Part shown: one piece after another, positions 36,398 through 45,488 of the stretch
How positions within the stretch are numbered: position 1 is the stretch's first letter
Layout of the letters: every line of letters starts with the position of its first letter
From: a bacterium
Lineage (GTDB): Bacteria; Planctomycetota; Planctomycetia; Pirellulales; Pirellulaceae
Direction: 5' to 3'
Assembly (NCBI GenBank): GCA_030430075.1
Contig: JAUIGN010000032.1
Span: 1-64,000, forward strand
DNA length: 64,000 nt
Translations under genes and position numbers: made by a program
Notes under the pieces: model-generated
What the model was told of the DNA's origin: nothing
Databases searched by the model: none
What the model saw: only the letters and a program-made list of their open reading frames with translations

Positions 36398-36421
36398 CGT
36401 CATGCACAGCATGACCTACGG
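36398..36421. repeat. Family C palindrome, single copy
   Basis: CGTCATGCACAGCATGACCT then ACGG: the inverted-orientation version of the motif at 20226-20248, with the perfect hairpin GTCATGC-ACA-GCATGAC. It lies between the methyltransferase and the Gfo/Idh gene. Confidence 0.85.
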
Positions 36422-36539
36422 AAGGGCGAAGGGACGCGACTTTCGCAGAGCGCCAGGGGGCTCTATCCTATGTTTCCCTCGTTTCTAGGGATCGCATCAA
36501 CAGCACGGTACGCCCATTACCCGGAGGCAGTTTCTTCCC

Positions 36540-37547
36540 ATGACCACACGATTCGCCTTTGTGGGATTTCGGCACCCGCACATCTTTGACATGTTCCAAC
36601 GTTGCCAATCGCATGCGGAGATCGACGTCGTGGCCTGCTGCGAGGAGGACGCGCCGGCGGCCGCCCAATTGTCGGCGGAAGGCAAGGTTGACGTGACGCA
36701 TTCGGACTACGGCAAGATGCTGGATGATGTCGAATGCGACGTTGTGGCGGTAGGCGACTGTTATGGCCGACGGGCGGAGATTCTCGTCCGAGCGTTGGAA
36801 GCCGGTATGCACGTCATCAGCGATAAGCCGATATGCATTTCGCTTGCCGAACTCGATCGCATCGAGACGGCAGCCGCCGACCGCTCCCGCGTGGTCGGTT
36901 GCATGCTCGACATGCGCGACCTGCCGGTCTACCTTGGTCTCCGCAACTTGCTGCAAGCGGGCGAGATCGGCGAAGTTCACGCGGTCAGCTTTGAAGGACA
37001 ACACCCCCTGCTGTATGGCAAGCGACCGATGTGGTACTTCGAGCCAGGCATGCATGGCGGCGTGCTGAACGACATCGGCGTGCACGCGGTCGACTTCTTG
37101 CCTTGGGCAACGGGACAGGGAATCGAAGAGGTCGTGGCGGCGCGTGGCTGGAATGCTACCGCCAAGGAACATCCCGAATTTCAGCAATGCGGCCAAGCGA
37201 TGCTGCGACTCTCCAATGGGGGCGGAGTCGTCTGCGATGTCTCCTACCTGACCCCGGACTCGTTTGCCTACGAGATGCCGTTGTATTGGCGGTTTACCTT
37301 CTGGGGCAGCCAGGGCGTGCTCGAAGCGGCCGCCAACTCGACAGGGATCACGGTCTTCAAGAATGGCGAGACGAGCCCACGCATCGAGCCGCTGCCGGCG
37401 GGTCGGCCGGGTGCCTACCTGGACTCGTTCCTGGCAGAGATCGGAGGGCAATCCACCGGCTTGCACCTGGCGTCAAGTGACGTTCTGGCCGCCGCGCGGA
37501 CGGCGCTGGAAATGCAACGCGTCGCGGACCAGGTCCAGGCCCGGTAG
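36540..37547 (+). CDS. Gfo/Idh/MocA family oxidoreductase
   Basis: 335 residues. Rossmann N-terminus RFAFVGFRHPHIFDMFQRC, an unusual variant of GxGxxG that begins VGFRHPHI. The family motif for the second Rossmann part is HVISDKPICISLAELDRIE (the EKP motif reads DKP). The C-terminal domain has the metal/substrate-side GGVLNDIGVHAVDFLPWATG with the family His in VHAVD. No signal peptide is seen. NAD(P)-dependent sugar or cyclitol oxidation is the usual role. Its TAG stop is at the same time the first triplet of a family B repeat (37545). Confidence 0.88.
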   Translation: MTTRFAFVGFRHPHIFDMFQRCQSHAEIDVVACCEEDAPAAAQLSAEGKVDVTHSDYGKMLDDVECDVVAVGDCYGRRAEILVRALEAGMHVISDKPICISLAELDRIETAAADRSRVVGCMLDMRDLPVYLGLRNLLQAGEIGEVHAVSFEGQHPLLYGKRPMWYFEPGMHGGVLNDIGVHAVDFLPWATGQGIEEVVAARGWNATAKEHPEFQQCGQAMLRLSNGGGVVCDVSYLTPDSFAYEMPLYWRFTFWGSQGVLEAAANSTGITVFKNGETSPRIEPLPAGRPGAYLDSFLAEIGGQSTGLHLASSDVLAAARTALEMQRVADQVQAR

Positions 37548-37719
37548 CCCCGGATTCTTCGTCAGCCGCTGGGCGTTCGCCCACGCCGTTGGTTGCCGAG
37601 CGACCTCGACGCAAGCCCGTTCCGGCGGAGTTGCGCAGCCGTTCCGGCATGTTCACCGCAAATCAGGTCGACACGGCGACGTGCCCGGCTTGTAGTACGT
37701 TCACGGGTCGACCAAGGTA
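37545..37719 (-). repeat. Family B MITE-like element, copy at Gfo/Idh stop
   Basis: Inverted full-length copy. It begins TAGCCCCGGATTCTTCGTCA at the gene's stop codon, continues GCCGCTGGGCGTTCGCCCAC, CCCGTTCCGGCGGAGTTGCG and GTTCACCGCAAATCAGGTCG, and ends near TACGTTCACGGGTCGACCAA. Confidence 0.75.
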
Positions 37720-37778
37720 AGTTTGCGGTCGAGCGATGAAGGCTGTCGGCCCCCGGGGTCGCCGCCGCTTCGCGGATC

Positions 37779-38762
37779 CTATGTCGACGTCCGGCTGGTC
37801 GTTCGAGCGACCGTCCGGTTCGGGTCGGCGGGCCTTGCGCGCAGCGGCATGGCCCGTTGTCCATCGTGCCAGTGCGCTCGATTGCGGCCGGCTGACTTGG
37901 AGGCATATAGTGCCTCGTCGACACGTTGGAGCAGCGACACCGTCGACTCGCCGTCCTGGGAGGCTGCCACACCAATGCTGACCGTCACCTGCAAACGCTT
38001 GCCGGCCCCCTGAAACTCGGCCTCCTCGATCCGCTGCCGTGCGCGCTCCGCGTACGCCCGTGCGGCCGGCGCGCGGGCGGCAGCAAAAATCACCGCGAAC
38101 TCCTCGCCACCGATCCTGGCTACGCACTCCTGATCGCTCATGGCGTCACTCAGCACCTGCGCGCATTGTGCCAGGACCGCATCGCCCGCCTGGTGGCCGA
38201 ATTGGTCGTTCAGCCATTTGAAGCGATCGATATCGACGAGCATCACGGCAACGCACCGGTGATTGCTGCAGCCGGCCAACATCCGGCCCTGCAGTGACTC
38301 GTCGAATGCACGACGATTTGCCAAACCGGTCAACGCGTCGGTGCGGGCCTCTGATTTGTACGTATCGAGTTCCGCCGCCTGATTGGCCAATGTCCCTTCA
38401 GCCCACGCCAGACGTGCGTGGAGGGCCGCATTCACTTCGACGATTTGCGAGAGCAGTTCGTGAACCGCCCGCTCTTCACCGCGTCCGGTTGCCACCCTCC
38501 CACGCGTTCGCGCCGCTGCAGTTGTCGCGCCGCGCTGGATCCGGCCAACCCGCCAGATCGCGGCGCGGCAGCAACTGGCCGCCGCCCGCAATCTCTTCAC
38601 GAACCTATTCCAGGCCCGCACCCCGACCAGTCCGGCATCCCGCCGCCCCGACCTGGGTCGCAGCCACCGCATGACGCCAAGGCAGGTGAACAACACGAAC
38701 AAGAGCACGAGCACAACGACGGCAACACTCGGGAGCGATGCACTACTGAGATTCAGATTCAT
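37779..38762 (-). CDS. Membrane diguanylate cyclase (GGDEF)
   Basis: 327 residues. One N-terminal membrane helix (about residues 9-31, SVAVVVLVLLFVLFTCLGVM), an Arg/Ala-rich linker, a coiled-coil signalling helix (about 105-135, LLSQIVEVNAALHARLAWAE) and a GGDEF domain: TDALTGLANRRAFDESL, MLVDIDRFKWLNDQFGHQAG and the active-site ARIGGEEFAVIF. GGEEF is a functional variant, so it should make c-di-GMP. No RxxD inhibitory site is seen in the usual place before it. I start at the ATG at 38762, giving the membrane helix near the N-terminus. Confidence 0.92.
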   Translation of the reverse strand: MNLNLSSASLPSVAVVVLVLLFVLFTCLGVMRWLRPRSGRRDAGLVGVRAWNRFVKRLRAAASCCRAAIWRVGRIQRGATTAAARTRGRVATGRGEERAVHELLSQIVEVNAALHARLAWAEGTLANQAAELDTYKSEARTDALTGLANRRAFDESLQGRMLAGCSNHRCVAVMLVDIDRFKWLNDQFGHQAGDAVLAQCAQVLSDAMSDQECVARIGGEEFAVIFAAARAPAARAYAERARQRIEEAEFQGAGKRLQVTVSIGVAASQDGESTVSLLQRVDEALYASKSAGRNRAHWHDGQRAMPLRARPADPNRTVARTTSRTST

Positions 38763-39523
38763 GTCCGCCGGTTTCCACTCCAACAGTGCCCGCGCCGTTC
38801 GTGCCGGGTTGGCCACGTCGACGCAACGGGCGGTCACGCCCACTTCAGGGAAGAATTTCTAGCGAGGCAGGGCCTCGGACCAAATAGCGAGCTGACGCTC
38901 GCGGCATGTTCGTCCGCTCCCGTTGGTCGCTCAAACTTGACGCATTTGTAAGGCTAAACCTGATACAAGCCATCTAGCCTGGATAAATCATGAACGTACG
39001 ACAGCCTGGTGCATGTCGCCGTGCCGCAGTTGATTGCGGGGCCCAGCCCCAAAGCACCGCTCAGATCCGCCGGAACGCGCTCGCCTCTGGTTTGGTCTGC
39101 GATCCACGGAACCGTAGCCAACGCCCAACGGCCGGCCAATCATCCCGGCCCGCAACGCCGGCCGCGTGGCGCCTCGGCTCCGCTGTCCGCGGTGACGACG
39201 CTCGTTGGTTCCGGTTCTATCGCAAGCATAGGTCACAATGCGCAGAGAGGTCGTAGCGATTTTGGTAATTCTTCGTATTACTCTTCGGGGATCCCCCAAA
39301 TCCCGCCGGGGACGCGGGGTGGCGCAAAGGGCAATCGATGATCGAACTTGACGCCCTTTCCGCGCGTCCGATAGGCTGAGCGTGAATTGCGAAGCAGACG
39401 TGCAGAGCCGTCGAGGCCTCCAAGCCCGGCACTCAGGGCCATGCACGAAATGCCGAGCATTCGGGGCGGCACTGGGTCGCAGACTGGACGGCGGCCAGGG
39501 CACTCCTTCAAGACGGAGCGAAC
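38763..39523. other. Long gap with a family B copy
   Basis: About 760 bases between divergent genes. The only feature I recognise is the family B copy at 38975-39151. No promoter is clear enough to mark. Confidence 0.5.
38975..39151 (+). repeat. Family B MITE-like element, intergenic
   Basis: Begins TAGCCTGGATAAATCATGAA and ends CCAATCATCCCGGCC, so both inverted ends are recognisable. The interior matches (CGCTCAGATCCGCCGGAACG, TCTGCGATCCACGGAACCG, AACGCCCAACGGCCGG). Confidence 0.8.
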
Positions 39524-40777
39524 GTGTCTGATATCGATATTGTCGTATTCGAAGATGATCTCGTTGCCCGCTTGCAGCCGATCTCGCTCGCCCGCCCGTC
39601 GTATGCCATCACGTGCGGTGCCGCGAGACTCATGGACTGGCTGCCGTTGTTGAGCCCGTCCGTGCGAGGGCTGGTGCGTCCCCATTTGGAGCAGATCCAG
39701 GAAGTCGACTATCCCCAGTTGATGCCCGCCGAGTCCGCGGCGCTTGCCGCCCCGGACTCCTTGATCGTCAACTCACGACTGGTTCCTTCGCGCGGGATGT
39801 TTGAAAAGCTGCGGGCATTGGTTCGTGAACCTCGGGCCGTGACCGTGCGCCACCAGGGACACTTGGCGGCCGCCTGGTTGCCCGCCGCCGCGGGAATCGA
39901 TCCCTTGCGGTCGCGGGACGAGCTAACCGCATTCGAGGCATCGCTTCAGTCCGCAACCAACCTGCCGCTCGAATTGCCCCTCTTCACTTATCCGCACGAC
40001 GTCATTCGCTACCATCTCGAGACATTGGTCGGCAATCTCGAGTTTCGCCTGCAGCGGGGTAAATATCGTGAGATTGCCGACGGTGTCTTCCTGGGGCCCG
40101 GCGCCAAGCTTTCTCCGCACGTGGTGGCGGAAGCGGCTGACGGCCCGATCGTGCTCGAGCAAGGCGCCACCGTGGGACCTTTCAGCCTGCTGCGCGGCCC
40201 GCTGTCCTTGGGCGCCCATGCGCGGGTCAACGAACACGCGGTCATCAAGGACCACGTCGCCGCCGGACACACAACCAAGATCGGTGGTGAAGTGGAAGCG
40301 ACCGTCATCGAACCGTACTCCAATAAGCAACATCACGGGTTTCTGGGACACAGTTACATCGGCAGTTGGATCAACCTGGGGGCCGGCACATGCAATAGTG
40401 ATCTCAAGAACACCTATGGAAAGGTCAACATTCTGTACGGGGACCAGAAGACGGAAACCGGGATGCAATTTGTCGGTTGCATCATGGGCGACTACGCGAA
40501 GACGGCGATCAATACCGGGATCTTCACCGGCAAGATCATCGGTGTTTGCAGCATGTTGTACGGCTACGTCACAACCAATGTGCCCAGTTTCGTCAACTAT
40601 GCCCGCCTGTTTGGACAGGTCAGCGAACTGCCGGCCGACGTCATGATCTCCACGCAGCGCCGCATGTTCTCGCGGCGCAACGTCGAGCAACGCCCGTGTG
40701 ACGCCCAATTGATTCGCGACATGTTCGAACTGACGCGGTACGAGCGGCAGTTGCCGGACGAACAATTGATGCTGTAG
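39524..40777 (+). CDS. GlmU-like sugar nucleotidyl/acyltransferase
   Basis: 417 residues. The N-terminal ~180 are a diverged nucleotidyltransferase-like region (MSDIDIVVFEDDLVARLQPI, without the usual G-x-G-T-R-x(4)-P loop). The C-terminal ~190 form a left-handed beta helix of hexapeptide repeats (DGPIVLEQGATVGPFSLLRG, ARVNEHAVIKDHVAAGHTTK, GAGTCNSDLKNTYGKVNILY, with GHSYIGSWINLGAGTCNSDL like GlmU's acetyltransferase site). It resembles TIGR03991, an alternative bacterial GlmU. The missing activation loop makes full UDP-GlcNAc synthesis doubtful. GTG start, GGAG 5 bases upstream. Confidence 0.85.
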   Translation: MSDIDIVVFEDDLVARLQPISLARPSYAITCGAARLMDWLPLLSPSVRGLVRPHLEQIQEVDYPQLMPAESAALAAPDSLIVNSRLVPSRGMFEKLRALVREPRAVTVRHQGHLAAAWLPAAAGIDPLRSRDELTAFEASLQSATNLPLELPLFTYPHDVIRYHLETLVGNLEFRLQRGKYREIADGVFLGPGAKLSPHVVAEAADGPIVLEQGATVGPFSLLRGPLSLGAHARVNEHAVIKDHVAAGHTTKIGGEVEATVIEPYSNKQHHGFLGHSYIGSWINLGAGTCNSDLKNTYGKVNILYGDQKTETGMQFVGCIMGDYAKTAINTGIFTGKIIGVCSMLYGYVTTNVPSFVNYARLFGQVSELPADVMISTQRRMFSRRNVEQRPCDAQLIRDMFELTRYERQLPDEQLML

Positions 40778-40920
40778 CGCGTCGCGGTGTTTTCAACGGG
40801 CAGACCCGGGGATTCTCGTTTGGACGCGGACGGCTTATCATTGGGGGCCGGTACCGATGCTGGACCGGCATCTGCCCTCGCTAACGACGCTGTTCCTCTC
40901 ACCCGGCTTGAACTACGCTC

Positions 40921-41796
40921 ATGACGCTCGCTGCCCACTACGGACAAGGAAAACTTGGATTATCCATTGAGCTGTTCCCTCCCAAGACGAAACCCGGCGA
41001 ACAGGCACTGATGCACCATGTGGAGCAGTTGATTCAGTTTCGGCCGGACTACATTACCTGCACCTATGGTGCGGGCGGATCGACGCGGGCCAAGACGCTG
41101 GAAATCATTGCTCAGGTCAAACGCCGGTTCCAGCTCCCGGTTGCGTCTCACCTGACATGTGTCAATGCCAGCGTCGATCAGCTCCGCGACTATCTGCGCG
41201 AGTCGGAGCGGCAGGGCATCGACTACATTGTGGCCCTGCGCGGGGACCCTCCCAAGGACGAGTCGGAATTCAAGGCAACACCCGGCGGCCTCCAACATGC
41301 CAATGAACTGGTCGCGTTGATTCGCGCCGAGTTTCCCCAATTCGGCATCGCCGTGGCAGGCTACCCGGAGACCCATCAGGAAGCGGTCAGTCCTGAGAGT
41401 GACCTGCAGCATCTCAAGCGCAAGGTTGAGACCGGGGCCGACATCGTCATTACCCAGTTGTTTTATGACAACCGCGACTTTTTCCGTTTTCGAGAATGCG
41501 TGGAGGAGGTCGGAATCGGGGTGCCGTTGGTGCCCGGGATTCTGCCCGTCACCAATCTCGCCCAGATTCAACGGATCACGGCCATGTGCGGTGCACAACT
41601 GCCGGCCGAGTTTGTGGCGGCGCTGAGCAAGCATGACGATCCGGAATACCAATTTCGCGTGGGTGTTGATTTTGCGACCCGACAGGTTCAAGATCTGATC
41701 AGCCACGATGTTCCGGGCATCCATTTCTATGTCCTGAATAAATCTCAGGCGACTTCGGAAATCCTAACCGCGCTCAATCTGGATCGGCAACCATGA
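40921..41796 (+). CDS. metF: Methylenetetrahydrofolate reductase
   Basis: 291 residues, normal MetF length. It reduces 5,10-methylene-THF to 5-methyl-THF for methionine synthesis, with FAD. The signatures are LSIELFPPKTKPGEQAL (catalytic Glu near the N-terminus), YITCTYGAGGSTRAKTLEI, ASHLTCVNASVDQLRDYLRE, IVALRGDPPKDES and ADIVITQLFYDNRDFFRF. The last 4 bases overlap the start of the next gene (ATGA), so the two are translationally coupled. Confidence 0.96.
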   Translation: MTLAAHYGQGKLGLSIELFPPKTKPGEQALMHHVEQLIQFRPDYITCTYGAGGSTRAKTLEIIAQVKRRFQLPVASHLTCVNASVDQLRDYLRESERQGIDYIVALRGDPPKDESEFKATPGGLQHANELVALIRAEFPQFGIAVAGYPETHQEAVSPESDLQHLKRKVETGADIVITQLFYDNRDFFRFRECVEEVGIGVPLVPGILPVTNLAQIQRITAMCGAQLPAEFVAALSKHDDPEYQFRVGVDFATRQVQDLISHDVPGIHFYVLNKSQATSEILTALNLDRQP

Positions 41797-43502
41797 ACCA
41801 CCTCGCACGGCACCCTCGCAGCCTGGTCTTGCTCGTACTGACGGTCTGCTGGGGAGTCGGTTCGCGGGGCGAGTCGTGGATCGGGCCGCTCCCGGCAGAA
41901 GGCTCGGAATTGCGGGGCATGGTGGTCGATGCGACATCGGGCGCGCTGCTTCCGGCACGGCTCTACATCAAATCGCTCGACCCGCGACCGGCGGAGCCCG
42001 CCCCGGCAAACGCCGGCGAACGGCCCAACCAGCCGTCGACATGGCCCTGGTATTTTGCCAGGCCGGCAGCCCCGGAAGGCTCCGCCGTGCCCTACGATGT
42101 CCGCAGGAGCAGGGCGAGCAGCGAAATCCACACGACATTGTCGGCACACCCCTTTGTGGCCGACGTGCCGCCGGGCCGGTACCTGCTGCAGGCCGAATGC
42201 GGTAAGGAGTATCAGACGGCAACCGCCGCGATCGATGTCGGCCCAGAGTCGCAGCAGATTACCCTCCGCCTCCAGCGTTGGATCGACATGAACCGCCTCG
42301 GCTGGTATTCGGGCGAGACGCATGTGCATCGGCGCATTGAGGATCTGCCCAACATCATGCTGGCCGAACATCTGAACGTCGCCCTGCCCTTGACCTACTG
42401 GGTCACCCGCTCGGACACGCCCCCTTCCCGTGGCAACAAGAACTCGCCAGCCGTCGAACCCGCTTTGATTGAAGTCGACCCGACCCATGTCATCTATCCG
42501 ATGAATACCGAGTACGAGATCTTCACGGTGCGTGGCCGACGGCACACCCTGGGAGCCGTATTTGCCATCAACCACAAGTCTGTTTTTGCGAAAGGTGTGC
42601 CACCGGTCGGCGCGATCGCCAGGCAAACGCATCAGCAAGGGGGGCTGCTGGAGTTGGACAAGCACAACTGGCCCTGGTCGATGATGCTGGTGCCGGTCAT
42701 GCAGGTCGATCTCTATGAGCTGACGAACAACCATATCTGGCGGGCACCGTTCTTCTTTCGCGACTTCGGGATCGCCCCTCCCGCCTACATGGAAATCGAG
42801 CAAGACGGCGACGGCCTGACGGAACGGGGCTGGGTCGATTTCACGTTTCAGAACTACTACGCGCTCCTGAATTGCGGTTTTCGGCTCCGCCCGACGGCCG
42901 GGACGGCATCCGGTGTGCATCCGGTCCCGCTTGGCTTCGGTCGCGTCTACGTCCATCTTCCCGACGGCTTCTCCTATGCCGCCTGGATGAAGGGCCTGGA
43001 TGAAGGTCGCACGTTTGTGACCACAGGTCCCATGATGGACGTCCGTTTCGGCGACCTGGTGCCCGGCAGCATCCTGCCGGATGCCAAGACGGGCGAATAC
43101 CGGCTGACCGGCTGGATTCGGAGTGCCCGCCGGTTGTCGAGAATCGAAGTCGTGTCGGCGGGCGCCGTTGTGATGACGATCAAACCTCAGAATCAAGCCA
43201 CATCGTCGACCGCCGTGGAAACCAGCTTGGACGCGGTGGTGCCGGTGGACCGCTCGACATGGCTTGCCGTCCGGTGCTTTGAGCAAGCCGACGGCGGCCG
43301 CGAACGATTCGCACACTCGTCTCCCGTGCATCTCGACGTCGCCGGCGCACCGTTGCGGCCGCGGCGTGCCGAAGTCGAGTACTTGGCTGGCCGAGTGCGA
43401 GACGAATTGCAGCGTCACACCGGTGTCCTGGATGAAGCAGCATTGGCCGAGTACCGGGCAGCGCTGGCCGCGTATCAGCGGTTGCTGACGGAGGCCAAAT
43501 GA
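41793..43502 (+). CDS. CehA/McbA-type metallohydrolase-like secreted protein
   Basis: 569 residues. Signal peptide at 1-27 (SLVLLVLTVCWGVGSRG). An N-terminal carboxypeptidase-regulatory-like region (GMVVDATSGALLPARLYIKS) is followed by a PHP-like domain of the CehA/McbA type: YSGETHVHRRIEDLPNIMLA with the HxH-like start, VYELTNNHIW and others. Family members hydrolyse esters or carbamates with two metals. Only the HVH pair is obvious to me, so activity is uncertain. It overlaps metF by 4 bases, though no metabolic link is apparent. Confidence 0.8.
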   Translation: MNHLARHPRSLVLLVLTVCWGVGSRGESWIGPLPAEGSELRGMVVDATSGALLPARLYIKSLDPRPAEPAPANAGERPNQPSTWPWYFARPAAPEGSAVPYDVRRSRASSEIHTTLSAHPFVADVPPGRYLLQAECGKEYQTATAAIDVGPESQQITLRLQRWIDMNRLGWYSGETHVHRRIEDLPNIMLAEHLNVALPLTYWVTRSDTPPSRGNKNSPAVEPALIEVDPTHVIYPMNTEYEIFTVRGRRHTLGAVFAINHKSVFAKGVPPVGAIARQTHQQGGLLELDKHNWPWSMMLVPVMQVDLYELTNNHIWRAPFFFRDFGIAPPAYMEIEQDGDGLTERGWVDFTFQNYYALLNCGFRLRPTAGTASGVHPVPLGFGRVYVHLPDGFSYAAWMKGLDEGRTFVTTGPMMDVRFGDLVPGSILPDAKTGEYRLTGWIRSARRLSRIEVVSAGAVVMTIKPQNQATSSTAVETSLDAVVPVDRSTWLAVRCFEQADGGRERFAHSSPVHLDVAGAPLRPRRAEVEYLAGRVRDELQRHTGVLDEAALAEYRAALAAYQRLLTEAK

Positions 43503-43590
43503 CGCAAGAAGTGAAATCGACCGCTCAATCGATGCGGCCGGGTGACGATCACGAGCGGGGCGAAGCGGCCGCAGCGGCAGGCCAAACGCC

Positions 43591-44109
43591 ATGACCAACG
43601 ATGATCCGCTGCCAGCCGGCCCTCACCGCCCAACGAAACGAAGACGACTCAATTTCCGGCGACTCGTTCGTTATCAATTCGTAGTCGCCCCCGTCTTCTT
43701 GATGCCCGTTACCATGCGGCAATCCCTGGGATCGGCCGGCGGCCCGTCGATGTGGCTTACGACCCAGATCCTGGTGCCGGTCGTTTACGTTGCCGTCATG
43801 ATCCGGATGCGATCACGGTCCGCCTCGGCCGGCAGGGACCACGGAAACTCGCCCGTCCTGGCCGGCATCTTGAGCGGCGTCGGATACGCGCTGCTGGTCG
43901 CGGCCATGTCCTGGGGCTGGGTACTCTACCTCCCAGCCCGGCGGCTGATCGATCTCGTGGCGACCGATCTCTTGTTCATCTCGTTCAGCGACCTGTTCCT
44001 GCCGACACTTATCTTTCCGATCCAACTCAGCCTGCATTACGCCTTGATCGGCGCGGTCACTGGCTGCCTGATGGGCTTGATCGCCGGCAAGACTCGGTCG
44101 AATCAATGA
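43591..44109 (+). CDS. Membrane protein of unknown function
   Basis: 172 residues, family not recognised. A basic N-terminus (KRRRLNFRRLVRYQFVVAP) precedes about four hydrophobic segments (about residues 28-45, 52-70, 90-110, 130-160). Short for a transporter. It lies 88 bases after the CehA-like gene. Confidence 0.65.
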   Translation: MTNDDPLPAGPHRPTKRRRLNFRRLVRYQFVVAPVFLMPVTMRQSLGSAGGPSMWLTTQILVPVVYVAVMIRMRSRSASAGRDHGNSPVLAGILSGVGYALLVAAMSWGWVLYLPARRLIDLVATDLLFISFSDLFLPTLIFPIQLSLHYALIGAVTGCLMGLIAGKTRSNQ

Positions 44110-44300
44110 TATGATTGATGCTTGCGCAGCAAATGGACCAGGACGACGAACGGGAGTCCGCAGATTTCTCGGCCGCGCGTTGCTTGCCGAAGGCTCATTT
44201 GCCGCGCAGCCGTCAATCGTGTCGGATTACACTCCGCGGAAGCAGCGCAGCAATCTCCCATCCGCCGCGCATGGGGAGAACTCTGTAGCAGCCAATGCGC

Positions 44301-45485
44301 TCACTCATCAACGAGTTCCCCGGGCGTGACCGTCCGGCCAGGACCCGCATTGCCGGTCGCGACGAAGTCCGCAGGACGTTCCTCAACGCTGCTGATCAAT
44401 GGGGCCAGCTCGCGATCAAACTCCCGTTTCGCCAGGAACACCACGATCGCCAACGGAATTGCCACCAGCACCAGGCGGAGCAGGCCGATCACCCAGGCCG
44501 GACGGTCACTCGGAACCCTACCCGGTAACATGCTCGGATCGTCTTCGCGTGACTCGGCAGCAGCCGCAAGGAGCGAACCGGATTCCGGCACGCTCTCATC
44601 CTGGCGGCGGCCGGGCCACGGTGGGCAACGAAGTTCGCTGCCCCAACAGGCCAGGGGCGCCAACAAGAGTGTTATCGCGCTGCCCGCGCCGAGCCGACCG
44701 AAGAAGTGTCCGATAAACAAGAGACCGAACAGCCCGACGACGCCGATTCCTACGAGGGCGTGGACTGCTTCGGATTCGACGGCCAGAGCTTCCGCGCCCG
44801 GTACGCCTTCCGCGATCTCTTGTCGCCGCTCGGCCCACCGCCACTTCAGGGCGCGGTGAGTAAGCCGAGTTCCGACCGCTGCCACCAGCAGGGCGGTGGC
44901 GAGCGGTATTGCCGCCGCACCTCCTCGCAGGTAACCGGCCAGCATGATCGTGAGCCCCGCCGAGAGGATCGTGGCCACCAGCGCGCACGGCACCGACATC
45001 CCCGGCGCACGGCGGACAAGGTGTCCCAGGAGCCACCAGACCCCCACCCCCAGGAAGGTGCATGACGCATAAGCCATCGAGGTCTTCCACAGCGGCCAGG
45101 CATCGTCCGCCGAGGTGAGGTAGACCGAACCGTGCCACAGAATTCGGGGAACGACCGCGACCAGGCCGAACCTCACGAGCCAAACGACCACGGATGGAAG
45201 ACGCGATGCAGCACCGATCAATTCCAGCAGCACGGCGGTCGGGATAACAATCGTCACCCAGCGATCCAGAGCGTTGTGCGGCGGCCAGGACGGTCCGCCG
45301 GCCAGCGTAATTTCACCGGCCGCCCAGCCGGCAACCAGGGTGATCACCGCGAGCCCGCGGATCGCCCCGAACTTGCCGTGCCGCCGAGCACGAACCATCA
45401 GCAGCCACCAACCGGCGGCCAGACACAAGGCGCTGGCCAGCGCGGTCGCCCCGACCGACTGGGCGTACAGGAACGGATCGGGCAT
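44301..45485 (-). CDS. Polytopic membrane protein of unknown function
   Basis: 394 residues with about nine hydrophobic segments and a ~45-residue cytoplasmic/periplasmic charged loop near 290-330. The last predicted helix is IGLLRLVLVAIPLAIVVFLA, and a ~35-residue tail follows. I see no transporter or enzyme motif. It begins 3 bases after the stop of the YceI gene on the same strand, so the two are probably co-transcribed. Confidence 0.72.
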   Translation of the reverse strand: MPDPFLYAQSVGATALASALCLAAGWWLLMVRARRHGKFGAIRGLAVITLVAGWAAGEITLAGGPSWPPHNALDRWVTIVIPTAVLLELIGAASRLPSVVVWLVRFGLVAVVPRILWHGSVYLTSADDAWPLWKTSMAYASCTFLGVGVWWLLGHLVRRAPGMSVPCALVATILSAGLTIMLAGYLRGGAAAIPLATALLVAAVGTRLTHRALKWRWAERRQEIAEGVPGAEALAVESEAVHALVGIGVVGLFGLLFIGHFFGRLGAGSAITLLLAPLACWGSELRCPPWPGRRQDESVPESGSLLAAAAESREDDPSMLPGRVPSDRPAWVIGLLRLVLVAIPLAIVVFLAKREFDRELAPLISSVEERPADFVATGNAGPGRTVTPGELVDE

Positions 45486-45488
45486 CCG

